Shown: positions 9,336 to 17,157 of the stretch, one piece after another | Position numbering within the stretch: the stretch's first letter is position 1 | Layout of the letters: every line of letters starts with the position of its first letter | Source of the DNA: Paenarthrobacter nicotinovorans | Lineage (GTDB): Bacteria; Actinomycetota; Actinomycetes; Actinomycetales; Micrococcaceae | Length of the DNA stretch: 64,000 bases | Assembly (NCBI RefSeq): GCF_021919345.1 | Contig: NZ_CP089293.1 | Coordinates: 62,001-126,000, forward strand | Direction of reading: 5' to 3' | Program-made: the position numbers and the translations under genes | Notes under the pieces: generated by a model | Seen by the model: only the letters and a program-made list of their open reading frames with translations | Told to the model about the DNA's origin: nothing | Database searches by the model: none

Positions 9336-9584
9336 ATGGCCAAGCGCAGGATCAACGATTTCAACACGGCGCCGCTGCGGCGCGTCGAACCGGATCACCA
9401 CTGGCGCTCCTTGCGCCAGGGCGACCGTGTCAGCGTCACGCTCACGCCCGGGTATGAGTCGGCGGGAGTGATTGACGCCGTCACCGGCGATGCCACCGCC
9501 GTGTGGGTAGAGCTCGACGGCGGCCGCGGCAGGACGCTGGTTCACGTCAGCGACGGCGTGGCGATAGTTCCGCACGAAGCCTGA
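9336..9584 (+). CDS. Small conserved protein of unknown function
   Basis: The 82-residue product from the ATG at 9336 follows a GGGGGAATC ribosome site. It is rich in beta-strand-forming residues (RVSVTLTPGYESAGVIDAVTGDATAVWVELDGGRGRTLVHVSDGVAIVP), which looks like a compact beta-barrel with an arginine-rich N-terminus (MAKRRINDFNTAPLRR). I recognise no family. In-frame codons upstream are possible but lack a ribosome site. It stands alone between a leftward SDR gene and the rightward glycerophosphodiesterase. Confidence 0.65.
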   Translation: MAKRRINDFNTAPLRRVEPDHHWRSLRQGDRVSVTLTPGYESAGVIDAVTGDATAVWVELDGGRGRTLVHVSDGVAIVPHEA

Positions 9585-9664
9585 CGCGCCAAGCCCGACG
9601 CGCGGCGCGTGACCCACGCGCCTGACACGCGCCGTCGGGAGAGCCGTTCGGCTACGCTACGGGT

Positions 9665-10444
9665 GTGACGCTGCCCTATTTCCTCCGCAAGGACGGTTCG
9701 CTGGGACCTTTGGCCTTCGCGCACCGCGGTTTCTCGTTGGATGGCCTGGAGAACTCCATGGCGGCTTTCAAAGCCGCGGCGGAACTCGGCACCGTGCACC
9801 TGGAAACGGACGTCCACACCACGTCGGACGGCGTGCTGCTGGTCTTCCACGACTCCTCCTTGGACCGCGTGACCGATTCTGTCGGCAAGATCGCGGAGTT
9901 GACGGAAGCAGAGGTAGCCGGGGCACGAATCGGTGGTGTGGAACCTGTTCCGACCTTTGATGAGCTGGTGGCCGCGTTGCCGGATGCCCGGTTGAACCTG
10001 GATATCAAGGACTGGAATTCGGTGCGCCCGATGGCCGAGGCCATTGAGCGGCACGGGATCCATGATCGCGTACTGGTCACCAGCTTTTCCGACAGGCGCC
10101 GCAGGGCAGTCCTGGCCAAGCTGTCGAATCGCGTTGCTTCGTCGGCGGGCAGCTCCCTCACCGCTCTGTTTGTCCTCCTGGGCCCCGTGCTGCCGGCACC
10201 TTTGGCACGCAGGCTGCTTGCCGGCGTCGACGTTTTCCAGGTTCCCGTCCGCTACGGGCCGGTGCAGGTGGTGACGGCCGGGTTCCTGCGCCGCGCGCAC
10301 CGCCTGGGCCGCCACGTGCATGTGTGGACCATCAACGAACCCGCCGAGATGGAGCGGCTCCTGGATCTTGGCGTGGACGGGATCGTGTCCGACCGCCTGG
10401 ATCTGCTCAAGGAGGTCCTGGTCCGTCGAGGCCAGTGGGTCTAG
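9665..10444 (+). CDS. Glycerophosphodiester phosphodiesterase
   Basis: The 259-residue protein starts at GTG. It shows AHRGFSLDGLENSMAAFKAA (catalytic His and the HRG...EN metal motif), LETDVHTTSDGVLLVFHD (the ExD metal ligands and the second catalytic His), LNLDIKD and VHVWTINEPAEMERLLDLGVDGIVSDRLD. This is a complete GDPD TIM barrel that hydrolyses glycerophosphodiesters to glycerol 3-phosphate and an alcohol. It has no signal peptide, so it should act in the cytoplasm on lipid-derived glycerophosphodiesters. It converges with the GH2 gene, 15 bases apart. Confidence 0.92.
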   Translation: MTLPYFLRKDGSLGPLAFAHRGFSLDGLENSMAAFKAAAELGTVHLETDVHTTSDGVLLVFHDSSLDRVTDSVGKIAELTEAEVAGARIGGVEPVPTFDELVAALPDARLNLDIKDWNSVRPMAEAIERHGIHDRVLVTSFSDRRRRAVLAKLSNRVASSAGSSLTALFVLLGPVLPAPLARRLLAGVDVFQVPVRYGPVQVVTAGFLRRAHRLGRHVHVWTINEPAEMERLLDLGVDGIVSDRLDLLKEVLVRRGQWV

Positions 10445-10459
10445 CCAAACTCGGCGGGG

Positions 10460-12301
10460 TTAGTTCCGGGTTTCGATGGCTGCCGGCCGGACTTGCGCCG
10501 CCCGGATCCTCTCGAGGTCGAACTTGGGGCTGCGATCGAACGTGAAGATGCCGTTCTTCTCCTGGAAGACATCCGTCAGCTGCGTGTAGCAGTACCCAAA
10601 CATGTCCGGATTATCCAGCAGGACGCCACAGAGTCCCTCGAAGCGGGCGTAGAACTCCTCTTCGCTGCTGACGCGCTGGCCGTAGCCCCAGGAACTTTCG
10701 ACGTCGGTGCCTGCCGCCTCTGCTGCTTGGCGCGCTTCGGCCTCGTTCCACCAGATACCGCCGAATTCGGAGACGAAGTATGGCTGCCCGGCGTACGGCA
10801 CCGAGTACTCCTCGCCGTCGTCCTTCCGGTTAATGTATGGCTTCCCGTCAGCAAGGCCCTGCTGTTCCATGCGGAAGCGGTCGGGATCTTGTTCGTAGGA
10901 GTGGGAATCGTAGATGTCCGTGTCCCGGATCCGGTGGGAGTAGCCTGATGCGTCGATCACGGGCCGTGTGGGGTCCGCGAGCTTGGTGGCCAGGAACATG
11001 GCCTGGGTGACGTCGTCCAGAACAGTGAGGCGGTCATGCAGCACTTGGTGGGTCTCGTTGAGGGGACACCAGCCGACGATGGACGGGTGGTTAAAGTCGC
11101 GCTGCAGGACTTCCAGCCACTGCGCCACAAAGCTGGCAGTCGGTTGTTGGTTGTGGCCGATGGTGCCGCCGCCCGACACGCCCCAGTCACCGAATTCGCC
11201 CCACACCAGATAGCCCAAACGGTCCGCGTGGTACAGGAAACGCTCTTCGAAAACCTTCTGGTGCAACCTGGCGCCGTTGAATCCCGCAGCCATGGACAGC
11301 TCGATGTCCTTGACCAAGGCGGCCTCATCGGGGGCGGTCATCAACGAGTCCGGCCAGTAGCCCTGGTCCAGGACCAGCCGCTGGAAAACCGCATTGCCAT
11401 TGATGCGGACAACCTTGCCGTCCAAGGCAATCGAGCGGATGGCGGCATAACTGCTCACTCGATCCACCACCTCGCCGGCGCCGTCCCGCACGCTCACGTC
11501 AAGGTCGTAAAGGAACGGGTCCTCCGGCGACCAGGGGCGCATCGCTTCGGCTGGGACGGTGAGCCGGAGCGACGGCGTGAGGTCCAGGTCTGCCTTGGCT
11601 TCCGCCTCCATCCGCAGGTCTTCCTTATCGCTGAGGACCGCAGTGACTGTGTGCCCGCTCCGGTTCCGGCTGAGCGGGACCTCCACCGTGATGCTTGAAT
11701 CGGCCAGGCTGGGGGTCATTCGGAGGCGCTTGATGTAAACCTCGGGCACGGCCTCCATCCACACCGTCTGCCAGATTCCGGTGGTGCGTGTGTACTGGCA
11801 ATGCGTGTTGTTGTACCAGGTGGCCTGCTTGCCGCGTGCCTGCATCCCGTGCCGCGAGTCCCTGGCGCGGACAACGATAACGGCATCCGTCCCAGGCTCC
11901 GCGATGCCACCCAGATCGGCCGTGAACGGAGTGAAACCACCCCTGTGCCGCGCAACTTCGACGCCATTCACCCAGACTGTCGCGTCGTGGTCCACAGCGC
12001 CGAAGTGGAGGAGCACGTTGTGTCCGGACCATTCCGGGGGAATGCTCACGGTCCTGCGGTACCAGACGGCTTCCATGAAATCGACGTGCTCGATCCCGGA
12101 AAGGGCCGATTCCGGGGCGAACGGGACCAGAATCGAGCTGTTGAGTTCGCGGGTGGCGAGCCCGCGCTCCACGCCGGAGTCCCCGGCGTCGATCTCAAAA
12201 CCCCAGGTGCCGTTGAGGTTCATCCACTTGTCGCGGACCAGTTGCGGCCGGGGGTGCTCGGGCTTGGGCATGGCGGAGGTCACATTTTGCGTCACACTCA
12301 A
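10460..12301 (-). CDS. Glycoside hydrolase family 2 protein (beta-galactosidase/beta-glucuronidase type)
   Basis: The 613-residue protein has the GH2 order: a sugar-binding jelly-roll (about 20-190, ending in VWVNGVEVARHRGGFTPFTADL), an immunoglobulin-like domain (190-300) and a TIM barrel (300-600). The acid/base glutamate is in GWCPLNET near residue 415 and the nucleophile glutamate in FVSEFGGIWW near 510. No secretion signal is present, so it works on an imported glycoside. Beta-galactosidase, beta-glucuronidase and alpha-L-arabinopyranosidase are all possible. It is divergent from the 2-hydroxyacid dehydrogenase at 12357, with a candidate operator between. Confidence 0.88.
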   Translation of the reverse strand: MSVTQNVTSAMPKPEHPRPQLVRDKWMNLNGTWGFEIDAGDSGVERGLATRELNSSILVPFAPESALSGIEHVDFMEAVWYRRTVSIPPEWSGHNVLLHFGAVDHDATVWVNGVEVARHRGGFTPFTADLGGIAEPGTDAVIVVRARDSRHGMQARGKQATWYNNTHCQYTRTTGIWQTVWMEAVPEVYIKRLRMTPSLADSSITVEVPLSRNRSGHTVTAVLSDKEDLRMEAEAKADLDLTPSLRLTVPAEAMRPWSPEDPFLYDLDVSVRDGAGEVVDRVSSYAAIRSIALDGKVVRINGNAVFQRLVLDQGYWPDSLMTAPDEAALVKDIELSMAAGFNGARLHQKVFEERFLYHADRLGYLVWGEFGDWGVSGGGTIGHNQQPTASFVAQWLEVLQRDFNHPSIVGWCPLNETHQVLHDRLTVLDDVTQAMFLATKLADPTRPVIDASGYSHRIRDTDIYDSHSYEQDPDRFRMEQQGLADGKPYINRKDDGEEYSVPYAGQPYFVSEFGGIWWNEAEARQAAEAAGTDVESSWGYGQRVSSEEEFYARFEGLCGVLLDNPDMFGYCYTQLTDVFQEKNGIFTFDRSPKFDLERIRAAQVRPAAIETRN

Positions 12302-12316
12302 AAACCTAACGTGAGA

Positions 12317-12334
12317 TGGTGGTCAGTACCACCA
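12317..12334. promoter_or_regulatory. Inverted repeat between divergent GH2 and dehydrogenase genes
   Basis: TGGTGGT and ACCACCA are separated by four bases (CAGT), forming a perfect 7+4+7 repeat in the 55-base divergent gap. Its position suits an operator shared by both genes. The TGGTnnnnACCA core resembles sites bound by GntR-type regulators, but no such gene lies beside it. Confidence 0.4.
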
Positions 12335-12356
12335 GCCGCTGCGGGAGGAGACAGCC

Positions 12357-13319
12357 GTGACGAAGTTCCGTTTAGCCATTCTTGACGACTACCAGCAGGT
12401 TTCCGGGGACTACGCGCCTTGGGATTCACTGCCCGACGACGGCGTGAAGGTCAGCGTTTTCAGCGCACCGTTCGTCTCGGAGGAGCAGGCCGTGGCCGCG
12501 TTGACGCCGTTCGACATCGTTGTCGCGATGCGTGAGCGGACCCGCTTTCCGCAAAGTGTCTTGGATTCCTTGCCCAATCTGAAGCTTCTGGTGACCACCG
12601 GCATGGCCAATGCCGCGATTGACATGGAGGCCGCATCCGAGCGGGGGATCGTGGTGTGCGGAACGGGTGGATCACCTGCCGCGGCGCCGGAGCTAACCTG
12701 GGCCCTGCTGCTCGCTTTCGCACGGAACTTGCCTGTGGAGGAGAACTCACTGCGGGCGGGGGAGTGGCAGACCGGCGTCGGATTTGAACTTGAAGGCAAG
12801 ACGCTTGGCATTGTTGGCCTGGGGAAGATCGGCAAGCGCATGGCCGGGTACGCCAAGGCGTTCGGCATGGACGTCCTCGCGTGGAGCCAGAACCTCACCG
12901 CGGAGACCGCTGAGGCGGCAGGTGCCCGCTTGGTCAGTAAAGAGGAGTTGTTCAGTGAGTCGGACATCGTGACGCTGCACCTGCGGCTCTCCGAGCGAAC
13001 CGAGGGCATTGTGGGTTCGGAGGAATTGCGCCTTCTGGGTCCCGACGGGGTCTTGGTCAATACCGCCCGGGGCCCCTTGGTTGACGAGGTTGCCCTGATC
13101 CGTGCCCTGGAGGAGGGCTGGATCCGGGGCGCCGCCCTTGATGTCTTCGAGGAGGAGCCCCTTCCCGCAGGGCACGCGCTCCTGCATTCCCGGCGGACTG
13201 TCCTCACGCCGCACATCGGGTACGTGACGCACGAGAGCTACCGGAAGTTCTACGGGGAGGCGTTTGAGGACGTCAAGGCCTGGTTGTCTGGTGACCCTGT
13301 GCGGGTGCTGGGCGGGTAG
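12357..13319 (+). CDS. D-2-hydroxyacid dehydrogenase family protein
   Basis: The 320-residue protein starts at a GTG behind GGGAGGAGA. It has the NAD-binding GIVGLGKIGKRMAGYAKAFGMDVLAWS, the catalytic arginine in LVNTARGPLVDE, the glutamate in DVFEEEPLP and the histidine in LTPHIGYVT. All catalytic residues of the phosphoglycerate/glyoxylate reductase superfamily are there. The exact substrate is open; the glycerate kinase that follows makes a hydroxypyruvate or glyoxylate-to-glycerate role attractive, which is inference from context only. Confidence 0.88.
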   Translation: MTKFRLAILDDYQQVSGDYAPWDSLPDDGVKVSVFSAPFVSEEQAVAALTPFDIVVAMRERTRFPQSVLDSLPNLKLLVTTGMANAAIDMEAASERGIVVCGTGGSPAAAPELTWALLLAFARNLPVEENSLRAGEWQTGVGFELEGKTLGIVGLGKIGKRMAGYAKAFGMDVLAWSQNLTAETAEAAGARLVSKEELFSESDIVTLHLRLSERTEGIVGSEELRLLGPDGVLVNTARGPLVDEVALIRALEEGWIRGAALDVFEEEPLPAGHALLHSRRTVLTPHIGYVTHESYRKFYGEAFEDVKAWLSGDPVRVLGG

Positions 13320-13385
13320 TCCCCTGGTGCGAGGGGAGGCGTGCGGCGGGAACTACTGCGACGCCGTCAACGCAACGTTACGTCC

Positions 13386-13401
13386 GGGCAAGCGCTTTCC
13401 C
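13386..13401. promoter_or_regulatory. LacI-family-type operator upstream of glycerate kinase
   Basis: GGGCAAGCGCTTTCCC is a near-perfect palindrome centred on CG with the AAGCGCTT core that LacI/GalR regulators recognise. A second CG-centred core, AACGTT, sits at 13374-13379. Both lie 25-50 bases before the glycerate kinase start. Confidence 0.45.
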
Positions 13402-13424
13402 GGCAAAGCTGGCAAGATGGTCCC

Positions 13425-14567
13425 ATGCGTATCCTCATTGCCCCGGACAAGTTCAAGGGATCCCTGACCGCCGCCGAAGCCGCGTCAGCCATGGCCGAGG
13501 GCGCGCTCCGCGTTTACCCGGATGCCGTGACCACGCAGTTCCCGGTAGCCGATGGCGGCGAAGGCACGCTGGATGCCGCCATTGCCGCGGGCTATGAGGA
13601 ACGGAACAACGCCGTAGTTGGTCCCATCCTCAAGCCGGTCGGTGCCTCGTGGGGGATCCGGAAGGACTCCTTCGGCGGGGTGACTGCTGTGATCGAAACG
13701 GCCATGGCCTCAGGCCTGGCGCATATGGAGCCGACTCCGGAGAACTCCCTGCGCGCCCACAGCTACGGTTGCGGGCAACTGATCGCCGCCGCGCTGGATG
13801 CCGGGGCCACTGAGATCGTGCTCGGTGTGGGCGGCTCGGCAATGTCCGACGGCGGCAGCGGAGCCTTGCGTGCGCTGGGGCTCAAACCGCTCGATACGGC
13901 AGGAAATGTGGTCCCGCTGGGCGGCGGCCCACTCGCAGACGCAGTTGCCCTCGACGTCTCGGAGCTGGATCCCCGGTTGTCGGCCGTGAAGTTCCGCATC
14001 GCCGTCGACGTCCGGAACCCGCTGTACGGGCCGGATGGTGCCGCGCACGTTTTCGGTCCGCAAAAGGGTGCGGATGAGGACGCGGTGGAAAAGCTCGACG
14101 CCGGGCTCCGCAACTGGGCATCGCTCCTTCGGGAAACCACCGGCCGCGACGTGAACGTTCCGGGAGCTGGAGCGGCGGGCGGCTTCCCGGCGTCGTTCCT
14201 GGCGTTTACGGATGCTGCGCTGGAAGGTGGTTTCGCGCTGGTGGCCGGTCTCACCGGGCTCGCCTCGCACCTGAGCGAGGCCGATCTTGTGATTACCGGG
14301 GAGGGGTCCATGGATGAACAGTCCCTCACCGGAAAGGCGCCCATCGCACTGGCTGACGCGGCGAGCGTGCACGGCATTCCGGTGATCGCGGTGGCAGGCC
14401 GTATCACTGTGACCCCCGAGGATCTCGCGAAGCACGGGATCGTGGCTGCGGCGCAGTTGCTGGACGTCGCGCAGCGCAAGAACGGCGTTCCGGATGTTGC
14501 CGATGCAGTCGCCAACGCCGCCAAGTACTTGGCGTGGGCGACCAGCCAGGTTCTCGAGGGCGCCTAG
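13425..14567 (+). CDS. Glycerate kinase (GckA/GarK family 1)
   Basis: The start at 13425 gives the canonical N-terminus MRILIAPDKFKGSLTAAEAASAMAEG. The 380-residue protein also has FPVADGGEGTLDA, ETAMASGL, VLGVGGSAMSDGGSGALRALG and LVITGEGSMDEQSLTGKAPI, all landmarks of the type I glycerate kinases that phosphorylate D-glycerate to 2-phosphoglycerate. Upstream in-frame codons lack family homology. Genes for glucarate, glyoxylate or glycerate import are not adjacent, though a 2-hydroxyacid dehydrogenase precedes it on the same strand about 105 bases away. Confidence 0.92.
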   Translation: MRILIAPDKFKGSLTAAEAASAMAEGALRVYPDAVTTQFPVADGGEGTLDAAIAAGYEERNNAVVGPILKPVGASWGIRKDSFGGVTAVIETAMASGLAHMEPTPENSLRAHSYGCGQLIAAALDAGATEIVLGVGGSAMSDGGSGALRALGLKPLDTAGNVVPLGGGPLADAVALDVSELDPRLSAVKFRIAVDVRNPLYGPDGAAHVFGPQKGADEDAVEKLDAGLRNWASLLRETTGRDVNVPGAGAAGGFPASFLAFTDAALEGGFALVAGLTGLASHLSEADLVITGEGSMDEQSLTGKAPIALADAASVHGIPVIAVAGRITVTPEDLAKHGIVAAAQLLDVAQRKNGVPDVADAVANAAKYLAWATSQVLEGA

Positions 14568-14582
14568 GTTCGCCCGGCAGAA

Positions 14583-14825
14583 CTACTGCCTGTAGCCCTC
14601 GACTTCGCTGATCGGGCGGGCCTCGGCGTCGTCCGGGTTCTCCCCGGCATGCTTCTTGGCCCGGCGCTGCCGCAGCAAGTCCCAGCACTGGTCCAGCTGG
14701 GCTTCCAGCTGGGAGAGACGCGCGCGGCTGTCGTCACCGTCGGTCTCCGATCCCGCCGAGTCGCGCAGATGATGCTCTTCTTCCACCAATGCCTGGATTC
14801 GTTCCAGAAGATCCTGCTCGTCCAT
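14583..14825 (-). CDS. DUF2630 family protein
   Basis: The 80-residue acidic helical protein begins MDEQDLLERIQALVEEEHHLRD and continues with RLSQLEAQLDQCWDLLRQRRAKKHAGENPDDAEARPISEVEGYRQ, the whole-length pattern of DUF2630. These are small actinobacterial proteins of unknown role with a predicted two-helix coiled coil. It converges with glycerate kinase, 15 bases apart. Confidence 0.85.
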   Translation of the reverse strand: MDEQDLLERIQALVEEEHHLRDSAGSETDGDDSRARLSQLEAQLDQCWDLLRQRRAKKHAGENPDDAEARPISEVEGYRQ

Positions 14826-14920
14826 GGTCCTGCTCCTTGGGTTGGCTGTTCCGGGCGTTATGTGAAACCTAGTACTACTGACCGGGTGCGTCTACTGGCG
14901 GCTGACGGCATACTTGGGTC

Positions 14921-15364
14921 ATGCAATTCACAACCACCATCGTGGGCGATGGAAACAAGGCCGGCATAGAGGTTCCCGCCGATGTCGTTGATGCGCTGGG
15001 GGCTGGGAAGAAGCCGCCCGTGGTGGTGACCATCAACGGCCAAAGCTATCGAAGCAGCATCGCGGTGATGGGTGGAAAGTACATGGTGGGCGTGAGCGCG
15101 GCGAACCGCGCGCTTACCGGCGCTGCTGCCGGTGACACGGTGGAGGTCGGCCTGGAAGTCGACACCCAGCCGCGTGTAATGGAAGTCCCGGACGATCTCG
15201 CTGCAGCCCTGGATGCCGAACCCGAAGCGAAAGCCTTCTACGGGACGCTCAACTACAGTGCCCAGCGGCGTTATGTGGAACCGATCGGAGACGCCAGGAC
15301 TGCTGAGACCCGCGCGCGACGTATCGCCAAAGTTGTCTCCGATCTGAAGGCCGGGAAAAAGTAG
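14921..15364 (+). CDS. DUF1905/YdeI (OmdA) domain protein
   Basis: The 147-residue protein has an N-terminal DUF1905 beta-barrel (TIVGDGNKAGIEVPADVVDALGAGKKPPVVVTINGQSYRSSI, then GGKYMVGVSAANR and AAAGDTVEVGLEVDTQPR). The C-terminal bacteriocin-protection/YdeI segment reads DDLAAALDAEPEAKAFYGTLNYSAQRRYVEPIGDARTAETRARRIAKVVSDL. YdeI-like proteins have been linked to tolerance of cationic peptides in some bacteria; the mechanism is unknown. It is divergent from DUF2630 and stands alone. Confidence 0.82.
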   Translation: MQFTTTIVGDGNKAGIEVPADVVDALGAGKKPPVVVTINGQSYRSSIAVMGGKYMVGVSAANRALTGAAAGDTVEVGLEVDTQPRVMEVPDDLAAALDAEPEAKAFYGTLNYSAQRRYVEPIGDARTAETRARRIAKVVSDLKAGKK

Positions 15365-15444
15365 CCGGACGGTCCCGAAAGACGCTCCCGAAAAAAGATA
15401 AAAAGAAAGTGACCTGGACCATGACACGTTCCATCAGGTGGCGC

Positions 15445-15459
15445 CACTACTAAGTAGTG
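15445..15459. promoter_or_regulatory. 15-base palindrome, possible operator
   Basis: CACTACTAAGTAGTG is a perfect 7+1+7 inverted repeat about 80 bases after the YdeI-like gene. It is AT-richer than its surroundings. No regulator gene is adjacent and its target is unknown. Confidence 0.35.
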
Positions 15460-15609
15460 ACAGGTTGCAGAGCGCATTCCGGATGTAGAACAGCAGCCAC
15501 GGCCTATGAGGTGTTGAGACCCCCTCCTCGGCCGGTCACGGCGCAACGATCCATGCCGCCTTTTTGTCGGCGAGCTGGAGGTGCGCTCGTCCGCTTGCCC
15601 AAGTGGACA

Positions 15610-15653
15610 GTGTGGCCGGCCCGAAAGCAGACCCCCCCTCGAGCCGGCCACAC
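15610..15653. terminator. 11-base-pair hairpin with 22-base loop
   Basis: GTGTGGCCGGC at 15610-15620 is exactly complementary to GCCGGCCACAC at 15643-15653. It sits just beyond the 3' end of the leftward VanZ-RDD gene. It lacks a T-run, so it could be a factor-assisted terminator or a protein-binding site. Confidence 0.4.
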
Positions 15654-15695
15654 GCACCTCGCGCACCAGCCGGCTGCCGAGGTGGCGTGCGGCCC

Positions 15696-16817
15696 CTAGG
15701 CGGGTCGAGGAGCTGGGCCAGCCACCCGGCGTCGTTCGATTTCACGCGAGTCAACCATCTCCGCACCCGTCAGGACGCCCGAAAGTCCCCGCGATTTTGT
15801 CAGGGGAACCGCCACGAAGGCGGCCAGGAGCAGCAGGCCGGAGAGCGGACCGAACGCCGTTGCCGGTATCAGGGCAGTCAGGAACGACAACACAACATAG
15901 AGTCCGCCGGTGGTGCTGGCCCGGAGCAACGCCCGACGGCGGGTGGCCGGCCAATGCGGTTGCAGCCACACGGCGCGCTGGCCGAGTGATGCGCCGGAAC
16001 CCACAAGCGCCGGCAGGTAGAACACCAGGAACCCGGGAACGAGATGCATGAGGACGAGGGAGACGGCGTCGTCGGCTCCGGGAAGGTCCGCACCGATCGC
16101 GAGCAACCCCACCCTGTAAATCACAACGAAGCCGAAGCCAAGGAACGTTAGCGCCACGTAGTCGATGATCATCCCGAGCCAGCGCCGCCGGACAGTGACG
16201 GGGCGGCTCTGGCCACGGGCTGCGCGGAGGTCGCGTCGTTGCGGCATGAACCAGAGGACCAAAGGCGCAATCATGGCACCGATCAGGGCACCCAGGGTGT
16301 TGGTGATGAGATCGTCGACATCGGCAAGGCGGTAGGCACAGTCGTAAATGCCCCACAAACCAGTGAATTGAGTCGCTTCGATGAGGCCCGAGGCGAGGGC
16401 GCCCGTCAGCGTAGAGACGGCAATGTTCCACGACAAGTAGCGGCGCGCGATCACACCCCAAGGAACGAAAAGCACCACGTTGAACACAACCTGCAACATG
16501 GCACGGCTGGTCAGTGTCCCCGTGATCCCCAAGCCCGAGGTCTCACGATGGATATCGTCCAGGAATTGGAAGGGGACCGCCTGGAAGGTGCTGCCGCCCG
16601 GGCCGCATTTCAACAGGGTGGGGTCCGGCAGGGGTAGCAGCGTGTAAGCCACCAGAGCAACGCCGTAGATGCTGAGCCCCGCGGCACCCAGAAACCGGCG
16701 CCACGTGAACCGGCCGTACATCCTGTACTGGACGGCCACGATCGGCACCATGAACACCGCAAAGAGGGCCACTCCTCCCAACACGCCCACGTACGCCGGC
16801 CAGACCCATTCCCCCAT
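15696..16817 (-). CDS. VanZ-RDD fusion membrane protein
   Basis: In this 373-residue protein, residues 1-190 form a VanZ-like domain with several membrane helices, including AGLSIYGVALVAYTLLPLPDP, VVFNVVLFVPWGVIARRYLSWNIAVSTLTGALASGLIEATQFTG and ADVDDLITNTLGALIGAMIAPLVLW. The FVPWG...SxxIExxQ...DVDDLxxNTxGAxxG pattern is diagnostic. Residues 215-340 form an RDD-type domain (RRWLGMIIDYVALTFLGFGFVV). VanZ itself gives low-level teicoplanin resistance in enterococci; most actinobacterial VanZ proteins have no known role. The fusion of two polytopic domains is seen in some actinobacteria. Confidence 0.82.
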   Translation of the reverse strand: MGEWVWPAYVGVLGGVALFAVFMVPIVAVQYRMYGRFTWRRFLGAAGLSIYGVALVAYTLLPLPDPTLLKCGPGGSTFQAVPFQFLDDIHRETSGLGITGTLTSRAMLQVVFNVVLFVPWGVIARRYLSWNIAVSTLTGALASGLIEATQFTGLWGIYDCAYRLADVDDLITNTLGALIGAMIAPLVLWFMPQRRDLRAARGQSRPVTVRRRWLGMIIDYVALTFLGFGFVVIYRVGLLAIGADLPGADDAVSLVLMHLVPGFLVFYLPALVGSGASLGQRAVWLQPHWPATRRRALLRASTTGGLYVVLSFLTALIPATAFGPLSGLLLLAAFVAVPLTKSRGLSGVLTGAEMVDSREIERRRVAGPAPRPA

Positions 16818-16986
16818 GATTCCCCTTCACTCGTTCCTTCCATGGTTTCAGGGTGGGCGGCTCAATCCCTCCGTCTCCGTGGTGATGTTGCTCGCGGCGG
16901 TCTCGCCCTGGGGGCAGATTTTCGCGTAACGAATCAGTGCTTTTGTGCACCTTAGTAGAAAGGAACGTGGCTTAGGGGGACAGTCA

Positions 16987-17157
16987 ATGGCGCAAAAGTC
17001 GTGCAGGAATGACCTGTGCTTGGAGGGGTGGATCTGGCCGCAAGTGGGCGAGTTTCCTGATGGGCAGTGTCCGGAATGCTCGGACGAGGAAACCCCGCCG
17101 GAACCCAGTGCGCAGCCCGCCGGTGGGCGGCGGCGGACCCTGCGCCCGCCCCGTTAG
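16987..17157 (+). CDS. Small cysteine-rich protein, putative zinc ribbon
   Basis: A 56-residue protein from the ATG at 16987 follows AGGGGGACAG. It contains C-x4-C (CRNDLC) and a CPEC pair 27 residues later, then a proline/arginine-rich tail. Two cysteine pairs suggest a small zinc ribbon. I recognise no family. It converges with the MFS gene, overlapping by four bases. The in-frame ATG at 16945 has a weaker ribosome site. Confidence 0.55.
   Translation: MAQKSCRNDLCLEGWIWPQVGEFPDGQCPECSDEETPPEPSAQPAGGRRRTLRPPR

Larger units (their letters stand above)
15365..15695. other. Gene-free stretch with two inverted repeats
   Basis: I see no supported gene in these 331 bases. Two symmetric sites are listed separately. 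An 80-codon reading frame at 15457-15699 has no ribosome site, is dominated by Pro/Arg/Ala and antisense-like composition, and was not accepted. Confidence 0.6.

Noticed and set aside
8060..9457. A 465-codon rightward frame over the ICMT-like and SDR genes.
   Set aside because: Its sequence shows no domain and both opposite-strand genes have intact motifs and start-stop coupling.
15457..15699. An 80-codon frame in the gap before VanZ-RDD.
   Set aside because: It has no ribosome site, overlaps a hairpin and reads as low-complexity Arg/Pro.
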